DNA from: Gymnogyps californianus
Lineage: Eukaryota; Chordata; Aves; Accipitriformes; Cathartidae
Length of the DNA stretch: 64,000 bases
Assembly: GCF_018139145.2 (NCBI RefSeq)
Contig: NC_059477.1
Span: forward strand, 18,215,522 to 18,279,521
Reading direction: 5' to 3'
Shown: in pieces, positions 15,201 to 30,200 of the stretch
Layout of the letters: every line of letters starts with the position of its first letter
Numbering within the stretch: the first letter of the stretch is position 1
Program-made: the position numbers and the translations under genes
The notes under the pieces: model-generated
What the model saw: only the letters and a program-made list of their open reading frames with translations
Told to the model about the DNA's origin: nothing
Databases searched by the model: none

Positions 15201-18200
15201 CTTGGAATTCCTGTGATAGCTAAAGACTTGACAATTGAGCCAAGTTTCAAACTGATGTTTAATACATACAGTGTACAGGCTGGAGAAGATCTGAAGATAG
15301 AAGTACCATTTATAGGTAGACCCAAACCTACTATTACTTGGACAAAAGATGAGCAGCCACTGAAACAGACAACCAGATTACATGTTCAGGATACATCAAC
15401 ATCAACTATCTTACATATTAAAGAAAGCAACAAGGAAGACTTCGGTAAATACACAGTAACAGCAACAAACACAGCAGGTACAGCAACAGAGCACCTGAGC
15501 ATAATTGTACTGGAAAAGCCTGGCCCACCACGAGGACCTGTCCGCTTTGACGAAGTTAGTGCAGACTTTGTTGTTTTATCATGGGATCCACCTGATTATA
15601 CTGGTGGCTGTCAGATAAGCAACTATATAGTAGAAAAGCGTGACACAAGCACTACTACATGGAGCATTGTGTCAGCAACTGTTGCAAGAACAACTATCAA
15701 AGCAACAAAGCTTAAAACAGGTTCTGAATACCAGTTCAGGATTTCTGCTGAAAATAGATATGGGAAGAGCTCTCCTTTGGATTCTAAACCAGTTGTTGTG
15801 CAATATCCCTACAAGGTGCCTGGGCCACCTGGAACCCCATTTGTAACAGCAGCTTCCAAGGACCATATGATCGTACAATGGCATGAACCAGTTAATGATG
15901 GAGGAAGCAAAGTTCTTGGCTACCATCTTGAACGTAAAGATAAGAACAGCATTCTTTGGACAAAACAGAACAAGTCACTCATTGCAGACACCAAATATAA
16001 AACAGATGGCCTTGAAGAAGGTCTTGAATATGAGTTCAGGGTTTCTGCTGAAAACATTGTTGGCATTGGCAAAGTCAGCAAAGTATCAGAACTGTATGTT
16101 GCCCGAGATCCTTGTGACCCACCTGGCCGCCCAGAGGCCATTGTTGTTACAAGAAATAATATCACGCTGAAGTGGAAAAAACCAGAATATGATGGTGGAA
16201 GCAAAATAACTGGATATATTGTAGAAAAGAAAGAACTACCAGATGGTCGCTGGATGAAAGCCAGCTTTACAAATGTGTTGGAAACAGAATTTACAGTAAG
16301 TGGTCTAGTTGAAGACCAACGATATGAATTTAGAGTAATTGCAAGAAATGCAGCAGGTTGCTTGAGTGAACCATCTGAAAGTACAGGGCCCATTACTGCC
16401 AGAGATGAAATTGAAGCACCAGGGGCTTCACTGGATCCTAAATACAAAGATGTCATTGTTGTTCATGCTGGAGAAACCTTTGTTCTTGAAGCTGATATCC
16501 ATGGCAAACCTACTCCTGACATTACATGGTCAAAAGATGGTAAAGACCTTGAAGAAGCAACTGCAAGAATGGAAATTAAATCTACCATTCAGAAAACAAT
16601 TCTTACTGTCAAAGACTGTATAAGAGTAGATGGAGGTCACTATACTCTTAACCTCAGAAATGTTGGTGGCACAAAATCTATACCCATCACTGTAAAAGTG
16701 CTTGATAGGCCAGGACCTCCAGAAGGACCTTTGAAGGTTACAGGTGTCACTGCAGAAAAATGCTACTTGGCATGGGCTCCACCTTTACATGATGGTGGTT
16801 CTAGTATCTCACATTATATCATTGAGAAGAGAGAGACAAGCAGGCTTTCATGGACACAAGTAGCAACAGACGTGCAGGCTCTTAACCACAAAGTAACCAG
16901 ACTCCTTGCTGGCAATGAGTACATTTTCCGTGTAATGGCAGTGAACAAATATGGAACTGGAGAACCCTTGGAATCTGAGCCAATTGTGGCTCGTAATCCA
17001 TACAAACCCCCTGGTCCTCCTTCAACACCTGAAGTTTCAGCAATCACAAAAGATTCTATGGTGGTAACATGGGGTCGCCCAGAAGACAATGGGGGAGCTG
17101 AAATTGAAGGTTACATACTTGAAAAACGAGACAAAGATGGTATCCGGTGGACCAAATGCAATAAGAAAAGGCTGACAGACTTGCGATTCAGAGTAACAGG
17201 TCTTACCGATGGGCATTTCTATGAATTTAGAGTTTCTGCTGAAAATGCTGCAGGGGTAGGGGAACCCAGTGAGCCATCCATTTTCTATCGTGCTTGTGAT
17301 GTATTGTATCCACCAGGTCCACCAAGCAATCCAAAGGTCACAGACACTTCCAGGTCATCAGTTTCCCTTGCCTGGAGTAAGCCCGTTTATGATGGTGGTG
17401 CTCCAGTTAAGGGATATGTAGTAGAAGTAAAAGAAGCTGCTGATGATGTATGGACTACCTGCACCCCACCAACAGGCCTACAAGCAAAACAGTTCACAGT
17501 AACAAAACTTAAAGAGAACCAGGAGTATAACTTCCGCATCTGTGCCATCAACTCAGAAGGAGTAGGAGAACCTGCTACTATACCTGGTACAGTCATAGCA
17601 GCAGACAAGATTGAACCTCCTGAAATAGAACTTGATGCAGAGCTCAGAAAAGTGGTCACTGTACGTGCTAGTGGTACATTACGCCTGTTTGTCACCATCA
17701 AAGGAAGACCAGAACCTGAAGTCAAATGGGAGAAAGCAGAAGGAACAATTAGTGAGCGGGCTCAGATTGAAGTCACCAGTTCCTATACAATGCTGGTCAT
17801 TGACAATGTGAATAGATTTGATAGTGGTAGATACAATCTTACTTTAGAGAACAACAGTGGCAAAAAATCAGCTTTTGTTAATGTCAGAGTGCTTGATACA
17901 CCTAGTGCACCTATCAACCTGACAATCAGAGAAGTGAAGAAAGATTTTGTAACATTAGCCTGGGAACCACCACTTATTGATGGTGGAGCTAAAATTACCA
18001 ACTATGTAGTTGAAAAGCGAGAATCCACAAGAAAGGCATATGCCACAATTACAAACAACTGCACTAAGAATTCCTTCAAAATTACTCAACTACAAGAAGG
18101 ATGTAGTTATTACTTCCGTGTTCTAGCTGTAAATGAATATGGGGTTGGCTTACCAGCAGAAACACCTGACCCAATTAAAGTTTCTGAACCACCTTCTCCA

Positions 18201-21200
18201 CCTGCAAAGGTCATTCTTGTTGATGTGACTCGCAACTCTGCTTCAATTAAATGGGAAAAGCCAGAAAGCGATGGTGGCAGTAAAATTACTGGTTATATAG
18301 TAGAAATGCAAACTAAAGGAAGTATAAAATGGAGTGCATGTACACAGGTGAAAACATTAGAAGCAACAATAACAGGCTTAAGTATGGGAGAAGAGTACAG
18401 TTTCAGAGTGATTGCTGTTAATGAAAAAGGAAAAAGTGATCCAAGAGAACTTGGTGTTCCAGTCATTGCAAAAGATATTGAAATCCAGCCATCTGCTGAG
18501 CTCCTTTTCAACACATTCACTGTGAAAGCTGGAGATGATCTTAAGATTGATGTGCCATTCAGAGGGCGACCTCTTCCAACCGTTAGCTGGAAGAAGGATG
18601 GGAATCCCTTAAAAGAGACAACCAGGGTAAATGTTCAGACATCAAAGACTTCAACTTCACTATCCATCAAGGAAGCTTCAAATGAAGATTTGGGACATTA
18701 TGAACTACATCTTTCAAATACTGCTGGATCAACAACAGCTTCTTTAACTGTAGTTGTCCTCGACAGACCAGGACCACCAACTGATGTGCATATTGATGGA
18801 ATTAGTGCTGATAGTGTAACTCTGTCTTGGAAACCTCCAGCATATGATGGTGGGTGCCATATTAGCAATTACATTGTGGAGAAGCGAGACACTACCACAA
18901 CAACATGGGATGTAGTATCTGCAGCAGTTGCAAGAACATCAATTAAAGTATCCCGACTCACCACTGGCTCTGAATATCAGTTCCGTATTTGTGCAGAAAA
19001 CCGCTATGGGAAAAGCACTTACACTAATTCTCCTTCTGTTGTGGCAGAGTATCCATTTAAGCCTCCAGGACCACCTGGAACTCCTCATGTGGCACATGCA
19101 ACTAAAACTTTCATGATTGTAACTTGGCAGATACCAGTTAATGATGGAGGTAGCAGAGTACTAGGATATCACTTGGAGCGTAAAGAAAGAAGCAGCATTC
19201 TTTGGACAAAAGTCAACAAGAGCCTTATACCTGATACGCAAATGAAAGTTACAGGTCTTGATGAAGGACTGCTGTATGAATATCGTGTGTATGCTGAAAA
19301 CATTGCCGGAATAGGCAAATGCAGTAAATCATGTGAACCAGTTGCTGCAAGAGATCCATGTGATCCTCCTGGTCAACCAGAAGTTACTAATATTACAAGA
19401 ACATGTGTCTCACTGAAATGGACTAAACCAGAATATGATGGTGGAGCTAAAGTAACAGGGTATATTATTGAACGCAGAGAGATACCAGATGGTCGTTGGC
19501 TAAAGTGTAATTTTACTAACGTGCAAGAAACATACTTTGACGTAGGTGGACTTACAGAAGACCAGCGATATGAATTCCGTGTGATTGCAAAGAATGCTGC
19601 TGGACTCTTCAGTCAGCCATCTGAATCAACTGGACCTGTGACTGTAAAAGATGATGTAGAGGCTCCAAGAATTATGTTGGATGCCAAATTCAGGGATGTT
19701 GTAGTTGTGAAAGCTGGAGAAGTGTTTAAAGTCAATGTTGATATTGCAGGACGGCCAATACCAGTGATTTCATGGACAAAGGATGGCAAGGAGCTTGAAG
19801 GAAAAGCTAGAGTTGAAATAGCCTCGACAGATCACACTACTGCAATAACCATTAAGGACTGTATCCGAGGTGATTCAGGACAGTATGTACTAACATTACA
19901 AAATGTTGCAGGAACAAGATCTTTGGCAATTAATTGCAAAGTACTTGACAGACCTGGTCCACCTGCAGGCCCATTAGAAATAAATGGCCTTACTGCTGAA
20001 AAGTGCCATTTATCATGGGGACCCCCTCAAGAAAATGGCGGTGCTGATATTGATTATTATATTGTAGAAAAACGTGAGACCAGCAGAATTGCATGGACAC
20101 TTTGTGAAGGAGAGCTTAGAACAACATCCTGTAAAGTGACAAAACTACTGAAGGGTAATGAGTATATTTTCAGAGTGATGGGAGTTAACAAGTATGGTGT
20201 TGGTGAGCCTCTAGAAAGTGTTGCTGTCAAAGCCCTAGACCCATTTACAGTTCCAAGTCCACCTACATCTTTAGAGATCACCAGTGTGAGCAAAGATTCA
20301 ATAACTCTGTGCTGGGCAAGACCTGAGTCTGATGGAGGCAATGAGATCTCTGGCTATGTAATTGAAAGGCGTGAGAAAACTAGCCTAAGATGGATTCGTG
20401 TAAACAAAAAGCCAGTTTATGATTTAAGAGTGAAATCATCTGGTCTCCGTGAAGGATGTGAATATGAATTCCGGGTTTATGCAGAAAATGCAGCTGGCCT
20501 CAGTCTTCCAAGTGAAACCACACCATTGATTCGGGCAGAAGATCCAATCTTCTTGCCATCTCCCCCATCTAAACCTAAGATTATGGATTCTACAAGGTCA
20601 AATATCACAATTGGGTGGACAAAGCCACTGTTTGATGGAGGTGCTCCAGTAACGGGATACACAGTTGAATACAAGAAAACTGATGAAACTGACTGGACAA
20701 CTGCTATTCAGAACTTAAGAGGCACAGAATACACCATAACTGGGTTAGTATCAGGCTCTGAGTACGTCTTTAGAGTGAAATCCATTAACAAAATTGGTGC
20801 CAGTGAACCAAGTGATGTCTCAGAACCTCAGGTGGCAAAAGAAAGAGAAGAAGAACCTGCCTTTGATATTGACAGTGAAATGCGGAAGACTTTAATTGTA
20901 AAGGCTGGTGGATCATTCACAATGACTGTTCCTTTCAGAGGCAAACCAGTCCCAAATGTGACGTGGAACAAACCAGACACTGATCTCCGTACACGAGCAA
21001 GCATTGATACTTCAGATAATTGCACATCTCTTACTATTGAAAAAGCAACAAGAAACGATTCTGGAAAATACACATTAACATTGCAAAACATCCTGAACAC
21101 TGCTACCTTGACTTTAGTTGTCAAAGTTCTTGATACTCCTGGCCCACCATCTAATATTGCAGCAAAAGACGTAACTAAAGAATCTGCTGTGTTATCTTGG

Positions 21201-24200
21201 GATGTTCCTGAAAATGATGGTGGAGCACCTGTGAAGAACTATGTTATTGAAAAACGAGAAGCTAGCAAAAAAGCGTGGGTCACCGTGACAAACAATTGTC
21301 ATCGCCTGTCCTACAAAGTCACTGGCTTGCAAGAAGGTGCCACTTACCACTTCCGAGTTTCTGGAGAAAATGAGTATGGTGTTGGAGTGCCTTCTGAGAC
21401 CAAGGAGGGAACAAAAATAACAGGTGTGTTTTACTAAGAAAAATATTTGTTAATATTTAAAACAGTATGTTTACTTTAAAATAATATAAAAAGTGTTAAA
21501 TCTGTTTACAGTAAAAAAAGATAATTTTGTGGTAGGTATGTCTGTGGCTTTACAAATGAAAAAGAGCTAAGTAATAGCTTGAATTTTAAATTTTGCTTGC
21601 ATTTTACTTAAAATGTTTCTAATATACAAATTCATTTAAAAACACATTTTGTCAATCCAGATGGCATTCCTGTGTAATTGCTAATATAAAAAGTAAATAC
21701 TTGCTATATTGTTTAACCTATTGCACTTTTTTTTTCTCAGAAAAACCCAGCCCACCAGAAAAACTTGGAGTAACAAATGTCACAAAGGACAGTGTTTCTC
21801 TTTCATGGCTAAAACCAGAACATGATGGTGGAAGCAGAATTGTGAGCTACCTCATTGAAGCTCTTGAGAAAGGACAGCAAAAATGGGTTAAGTGTGCAGT
21901 CGTAAAGACAACTCATCATGTTGTCCATGGTCTTAAGGAGAATGTTGACTATTTCTTCAGGGTGTCTGCAGAAAACCAAGCTGGTTTAAGTGATCCTAAG
22001 GAACTACTGCTCCCTATTACAGTTAAAGAACAATTAGGTATGCTTCCTGACATGAGACAAAAGTTGATACACATTAAGCTGGATTCATATTTAAAAAGAC
22101 AGAACATTGTTTAATCGTTTGAAAATGTTTTCTTTTTCAGAATCTCCCGAGATTGACATGAAGGGCTTCCCTCATAACACTGTATATATTCGAGCGGGAT
22201 CAAACCTGAAAGTTGAAATTCCAGTTTCTGGAAAACCAGTGCCAAAGGTGACATTGTCTAGAGATGGTGTTCCACTGAAACCTACCATTAGATTTCACAC
22301 AGAAACCACTGCAGAAAGTCTCATCATTAACCTTAAAGAAAGTGTGGCTGCTGATGCTGGCAGATACGACATTACTGCTGCCAACTCAAGCGGCACTACA
22401 AAATCATTTGTTAATATTGTTGTGCTGGATAGACCAGGCCCTCCTGTTGGTCCTGTTGTCCTTAGCGATATCACTGAAGAGAGTGTAACACTCAGATGGC
22501 AGCCGCCAGCTTATGATGGTGGAAGTCAAGTTACCAACTATATTGTACTGAAAAGAGAAACAAGTACTGCTGCGTGGTCCGAAGTATCTGCAACTGTTGC
22601 TAGAACTGTTATCAAAGTTATGAAGCTCACAACAGGAGAAGAATACCAATTCCGCATCAAAGCTGAGAACCGCTTTGGCATCAGCGATCACATAGACTCA
22701 AAATGTGTCGTTGTCAAGCTTCCTTACAGTAAGTAATATGCTTCTCACACTATAGGTCGATGTTTTAATGCTCTGATGTTGAAAATACAATTTTGTTAAC
22801 AATTAATCGCTTCTTTTGATATCATCAGCTACCCCTGGCCCTCCTTCCACACCATGGGTCACGAATGTCACCCGAGAGAGTATTACTGTTGGATGGCATG
22901 AACCAGTCACTAATGGTGGTAGTGCAGTCATTGGATACCACCTGGAAATGAAAGACAGGAATAGCATATTATGGCAGAAGGCTAACAAGACCCTCATTCG
23001 CACAACTCACTTCAAAGTCACCACTATCAGCGCTGGCCTTATCTATGAATTTAGAGTTTATGCAGAAAATGCAGCTGGCATTGGAAAAGCAAGTCATCCT
23101 TCTGATCCGGTCCTTGCAATTGATGCTTGTGGTATGTATTCCCTAGAAAATAAAGAAGCCCAACCATTTAAGTAGTGCTTTTTTTTTTTTCCCCCATGAT
23201 ATTCTGTCCTGTACAGTAAGCCAATATCCAAAACAGCTGTTATTCATTAGCAATACTCTTATGTTTCCTACTGCAGAGCCACCAAGAAACATTCGTGTCT
23301 CAGATATTTCCAAGACTGCTATCACTCTGTCATGGCAGAAGCCAGCATTTGATGGTGGTAGCAAGATCACTGGATACATCGTAGAAAAACGTGATCTTCC
23401 GGATGGCAGATGGACAAAAGCTAGCTTCACCAATGTTATTGAGACTCAGTTCACAGTATCTGGTCTGACACAGAATTCCCGGTATGAATTCCGGGTCTTT
23501 GCTAAGAATGCCGTTGGTTCCATTAGTAATCCCTCAGATGTTGTGGGTCCTATCACATGTGTTGATACATATGGTAAGTGTTTTGCAATGATATAACGGT
23601 ACCAGTTTGTGGCACTAGGAAGCTTAAAGGCAGCGCTGTTTTGTGGAATCATAGTCTTTTAAATATGGAAGGCTAGTTTACAGTGATTGATTCAATAAGC
23701 TTGAATGACTGTGAGCTATTTGGGCATAATTGTAATGAACATCTTTGGCTGTATCTGCATTTTTAAAGTCTTATGGTATCTTTATTCTTTGTCTGCCCAT
23801 GCCAGAAGTCTGCCCATGCCCCATGGCCAAAGTGGTTATATTTATACATGTGGTTGCCTTTTCTTGGTAGGATTAGTTCTAACTTGTTCTAGGTTTATGA
23901 TTTAAGTTGTACATGCTATCTTTACTTTGATCTGTATTTATAAAATGCCTGTAAGTATTAGCTTAAATAAAGTACTATTATTTTTGGTTTTATTAAATAC
24001 AAGTCTAAAATAAGTATGTTTTTAATTTTTTCTTATTCTTATTTTTTCTTAAGGTGCACCTGAAATCGATGTGCCACCAGAATATACAGAAGTGGTGAAA
24101 TATAAAGCAGGAACTTCAGTTAAGCTAAAACTAGGTATCTCAGGCAAGCCTATACCCACAATTGAATGGTTCAAAAATGGCAACGAGGTACAAACCAGTG

Positions 24201-27200
24201 CACTAGTGTCTATTGAAAACACAACAGAATTTGCTTCTATACTCATCAAGGATGCAACTCGACTCAACAGTGGCACCTATGAATTAAAACTGAAGAATGC
24301 CATGGGTTCAGCATCAGCCCATGTTAGAGTACAGATACTTGGTATGTCTTGAGATACAACTGTATTATACTATTAAGCAATAATTCAGTAATAAATACTT
24401 AACATCTTCTTTCTTCTGCCTTCCACAGACAAGCCAGGACCCCCAAGTGGACCTATACAGTTTAAGACAGTCACTGCTGAGAAGATTACAGTAATGTGGG
24501 ACCCACCAGCAGATGATGGTGGTGCACCTGTAACACACTATGTTGTTGAAAAGCGAGAGACAAGTCGGGTTGTATGGTCTTTAATTTCTGAAAAACTGGA
24601 GGGGTGTATCATAACTACAACAAAACTTATCAAAGGAAATGAATATGTGTTCCGTGTCCGTGGTGTGAACAAGTTTGGAGTTGGTGATTCACTGGAGTCT
24701 GAACCTGTTATAGCCAAAAATTCATTTGGTAAGAAACATATAAAATAACTTAGGCAACTGAATCATCTTGTGTATTATTTGTAAGTAGTACTGATTTACT
24801 GACATATATTTTTTTTTACTCAGTTACACCTGGACCACCTAGTGTACCAGAAGTCACAATGATAACCAAGAATTCTATGACCGTTGTCTGGAATAGGCCC
24901 ACTGTTGATGGAGGCAGTGAAATATCAGGATATTTTCTTGAGAAGCGTGACAAGAAGAGTCTGAGTTGGTTCAAGGTTACTAAAGAAACCATTCGGGACA
25001 CCAGACAGAAAGTAACAGGTCTGACTGAAAACAGTGAATATCATTTCCGAGTTTGTGCTGTCAATGCAGCTGGACAAGGTCCATTCTCTGAAGCTTCTGA
25101 CTTCTACAAAGCCGCAGATCCTATTGGTAAGATACAACGTGCAGTATTTCTAATTGGTTAGAAATCAATGGAAAATAAGCAATTGGGATGGGATTGCACC
25201 AATGTAACTGAGGGTAGATTTTATTCCTCTTTATGATTAATTTTAACTATGGCTTCTGATTTTTCTTTTCCCCTCCCCATAAACTATCACTTACAGATAA
25301 GCCAGGCTCACCAACAAAGCTGAAGGTTGTGGATACAACCAAGACATCTGTCACCCTTGGCTGGATTAAACCTGCTTATGATGGAGGAAGTCCGATTACC
25401 AACTACGTGGTGGAGAAAAGGGAAGGTGAAGAGCAAGAATGGACTGTAGTCAGTACTAAGGGAGAAGTGAGAACAACTGAGTATGTTGTATCCCACCTTC
25501 AGCCAAGTGTTAATTATTATTTCCGCGTGTCTGCTATAAATTGTGCTGGACAAGGAGAGCCTATTGAAATGACGGAACCCGTTCAAGCTAAAGATATTCT
25601 TGGTACTGTACTTTTCAGTGATTTATCATTTTTCTGTGTTTTGGTTTTTTTCAAAGCATTTCTTATTTTACATTCCAAGTATGCATTACTAATTTTTTAC
25701 TTATTTCCACAGTGGCACCAGAGATTGATCTGGATGTTGCTCTCCAGACCTCTATTGTTGCTAAAGCAGGTGAAGATGTGCAAACAATGATTCCATTCAA
25801 AGGAAGACCTCCTCCAACAGTCACATGGAGAAAGGGTGATAAGAATCTTGGGATTGATGAAAGATATATAATCCAGAACACAGAATCATCTACGCTACTT
25901 ACTATTCCTCAAGTTACCCGAAATGATACAGGAAAATATGTTCTTACAATTGAAAATGGAGTTGGAGAAGCAAAATCATCATTTGTGAATGTAAAAGTAC
26001 TTGACACGCCATCTGCCTGCCAGAAGCTGCAGCTTAAGCATGTTTCTCGTGGCACAGTTACACTGGTATGGGAGCCACCTCTCATTAATGGTGGTTCTGA
26101 AATAACAAATTATGTTGTTGAAAAAAGAGATGCTACAAAGAGGGCCTGGTCAACTGTAACAACAAAGTGTTCTCATACCACCTTTAAGCTAACTAACCTG
26201 TCAGAGAAGACTGCATTCTTCTTCCGTGTTCTTGCTGAAAATGAAATTGGACTGGGTGAACCTTGTGAGACATCTGAACCAGTGAAAGCTGCAGACGTAC
26301 CTGGACCTGTAAAAGACCTAGCCATGAAAGATTCTACAAAGACTTCTGTTAAATTGCAGTGGAGCAAACCTGACTATGATGGTGGTAGCATTATATCAGA
26401 CTATGTTATTGAAAAGAAACTGCAGCAAGAAAAAGAATGGACATATGCAGGCACAAGCAAGAGCTGTGAATTTGAAGTTGAAAAACTTAAAGAGCTTTCT
26501 GTCATGGAATTCAGAGTCTTTGCTAAAAATGAAAAAGGCATGAGTGATGGTGTTACTGTTGGACCCATTACAGTGAAAGAACATATAATAACACCTGAAG
26601 CAGACCTTTCTGATATTCCTGGAGGTCAAATTGCAGTAAGAATTGGACATAACCTGCACATTGAATTGCCCTATAAAGGTAAACCTAAGCCATCAATGAG
26701 CTGGCTCAAGGACAACCTCCCTCTTAAAGAAACTGAACATCTTCGTTTCAAGAAAACTGAAAACAAGATAAGCTTAAGCATCAAGAATGTGAAAAAGGAG
26801 CATGGGGGCAAATATACTTTAATTCTCGATAATGTCGTCTGCAGAAAAACATTCACAATCACCGTCATCACTCTTGGCCCTCCATCTAAGCCAAAAGGAC
26901 CTTTAAGACTAGATGAAGTCAAAGCAGATAGTGTAGTTTTGTCATGGGAAGCTCCCGAAGATGATGGGGGAGGAGAAATTTCTGGCTACAGTATTGAGAA
27001 GAGAGAAACTTCACAAATGAACTGGAAGCTGGTGTGTTCGAGCGCTGCAAGAACAACATTCAAAGTACCAAACCTTGTTAAAGACACTGAATATCAGTTT
27101 AGAGTTCGTGCAGAAAACAGATACGGAGTGAGCCCACCTCTTGTCTCAGCAGATGTTGTGGCAAAGCATCAGTTTAGACCACCAGGTGCCCCGGGCAAGC

Positions 27201-30200
27201 CTGTTGTATACAACATAACCGCTGATGGAATGACCATATCTTGGGATGCTCCGGTTTATGATGGTGGTTCAGAGATTATTGGATATCACGTTGAAAAGAA
27301 AGAAAGAAACAGTATTTTGTGGCAGAAGGTTAATGTTGCATTAATATCTAGCAGAGAATACAGGATTACTGGACTGCTTGAGGGCCTGGATTACCAGTTC
27401 CAAGTATATGCTGAAAACACTGCAGGTCTAAGCCGAGCTAGTGAGCCGAGCAAATTTACTTTGGCAGTCTCTCCAGTGGGTGAGTGAATGATCAATCACT
27501 CATCCAAGAAAATTCTAGTCTTGTAGACTATGGTGAGCAGTAATAAAAATAAATTTTAATTATTTTCCTTTCAGACCCACCTGGTACTCCTGATTACATT
27601 GATGTCACCAGGGAAACAGTCACCCTTAAATGGACCCCCCCACTGCGTGATGGAGGCAGTAAGATTGTGGCTTACAGCATTGAGAAACGGCAAGGAAGTG
27701 AAGACCGTTGGCTCAGATGTAACTTTACTGATGTCAGTGAATGCCAATATACAGTTACAGGACTCAGTTCAGGTGACCGATATGAATTCAGAGTGCTTGC
27801 AAGAAACGCTGTTGGTACAATCAGCCCACCTTCACAGTCTTCAGGCTATATCATGACCAGGGATGAAAACGGTAAGAATTATTTCTTAATATGGTTGTGT
27901 TTGGGTATTGAAGCCAGCTAGAGCTTCTGGCTGTACTGATGGGAAATTGGAGGCCAAGGGGGGAAGAATGTGTGACTGAGGTCCTTCCAGTCAACTCAGA
28001 ACATTTCTGTTTGTACGCTAAGGTGGGAGGGTCTAAATTAAAGACCCAAATCTGGCAGACATACGTAATAAATTGCTGAAAGGCATGGCTCTCTACATTT
28101 GTGTTGGATAAGCAGCAGCAGCAAAGTTGGAAAGAAATCATAAACTAATATTTTGATGCACTGAATAATTTAGAAATGAAAATGTGCCTCAGGTAGCTTG
28201 GCATACTGTAATAACATATATTAACGGTGTCTTTCACCTATTGTTAATATGATGCACTGTGTGCTTACAGGAAAAACATGTTTATAGTTCATATAATAAC
28301 TGCTTTTTAGAGAATGCCATTTTCTAAGTGAAAATTCTATGTATAGCAATCTTTTATAATTAGTACATTTTAAAAAGTATCAGGAAAAAATACTTAGCTA
28401 TATGGGAATTGAACTATATTTTCCTTTTTAGTTGCTCCAACAATTGAATTTGGCCCTGAGCACTTTGAAGGCCTTACTGTTAAAGCTGGAGAGAGCATTA
28501 GACTTAAAGCTCTAATCAAAGGACGTCCCGTACCTAAAGTGACATGGTTTAAGGATGGTAAGGAGATTGAGAAAATAATGAATATAGAAATAACTACAGC
28601 TATTGGGTATAGTACAATCTTCATTAGAGATGCTACCCGGGATCATCGTGGAGTGTACACAGTAGAAGCCAAAAATGCATCAGGCACTAAACGAGAAGAT
28701 ATTACCTTCAGAGTACAAGGTACTGCACCAAACAGTTTCAGCATGCTCTTTTAAAATAGTATTTTATTCTAAGTGCCAGCAAATTATAATTCTGAACCTT
28801 TAAAATTGCAGACACACCAGGAAAAGTTGGTGGACCAATACGATTCACAAACATTACTGGAGAAAAAGTCACATTGTGGTGGGAGCCTCCAGCTAATGAT
28901 GGTTGCGCTTCTATTTCCCACTACATAATTGAAAAACGTGAAACCAGCAGGATTGCTTGGGCATTAGTTGAAGATAAATGTGAAGCTTGCAGCTACACGG
29001 CACTTAAATTAATTAAGGGCAATGAGTACCAGTTCCGTGTCTCTGCAGTGAACAAATTTGGAGTTGGCAGACCATTGGAGTCTGATCCAGTTACTGCACA
29101 AATACCTTACAGTAAGTTTCCACCTCATTCTGTAGAAATAACTGTGGAGTTACCATCTTGTCTTTCTAATGATGTTTTTCTTTTTTTAGCTCTCCCTGAT
29201 GCACCAGGAACTCCAGAGCCTACCAATGTAACAGGAGACAGTATTACACTCACATGGGCAAGACCAAAATCAGATGGCGGAAGCGAGATAAATGAGTATA
29301 TTCTAGAAAGGAGAGAAAAGAAGAGCATGCGCTGGGTTAAAGTATCCAGTAAGAGGCCCATTACTGAGAACAGATACAGAGTAACTGGCCTTATTGAAGG
29401 CAATGAGTATGAATTCCATGTCATGGCTGAAAACGCTGCAGGAGTTGGACCTCCAAGTGACGTTTCGAAGCTGATTAAATGTAGAGAACCAGTCAGCCCA
29501 CCAAGTGCTCCTAATGTTGTAAAGGTGACAGATACATCGAAGACTAGTGTAAGCTTAGAGTGGACCAAGCCAGTTTTTGATGGAGGCATGGAAATAATTG
29601 GGTACATCATTGAGATGTGCAAAGCTGATCTCGAAGCATGGCAGAAAGTCAATGCAGAGACTGTTCTTGCTACTAAATACACCGTTGTTGATTTGGAGGC
29701 AGGAGAACACTATAAATTCAGAGTTAGTGCTGTCAATGGTGCTGGCAAAGGAGAAAGTTGTGAAGTTCCTGCTTCAGTCCAAACTGTGGACAGGCTTTCT
29801 GCACCTGAAATTGATATCGATGCAAACTTCAAGCAGACTCATATTATAAGAGCAGGTGCAAGCATTCGTCTATTTATTGCCTTCTCTGGAAGACCTGTTC
29901 CTACTGCTGTGTGGTCCAAAGCAGATGCTAATCTTAGCTTGCGTGCTGACATTCAAACAACTGATTCATTCAGCACATTGACTGTGGAGGAATGCAATAG
30001 AAATGATGCTGGCAAATATGTCTTTACTGTGGAAAACAACAGTGGAAGTAAGTCTATTACATTTACTGTCAAGGTTTTGGACACACCTGGTCCACCAGGT
30101 CCTATTACATTTAAAGATGTGACTCGACGATCTATTACTTTAATGTGGGATGCTCCTGTTCTGGATGGAGGTTCACGTATCCATCACTACATTGTGGAAA

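Noticed and set aside
4318..21423. Periodic repeats that could suggest a tandem array or CRISPR-like locus
   Set aside because: The period is about 3.3 kb (11 protein domains) and similarity is at protein level with diverged DNA; it is the titin super-repeat.
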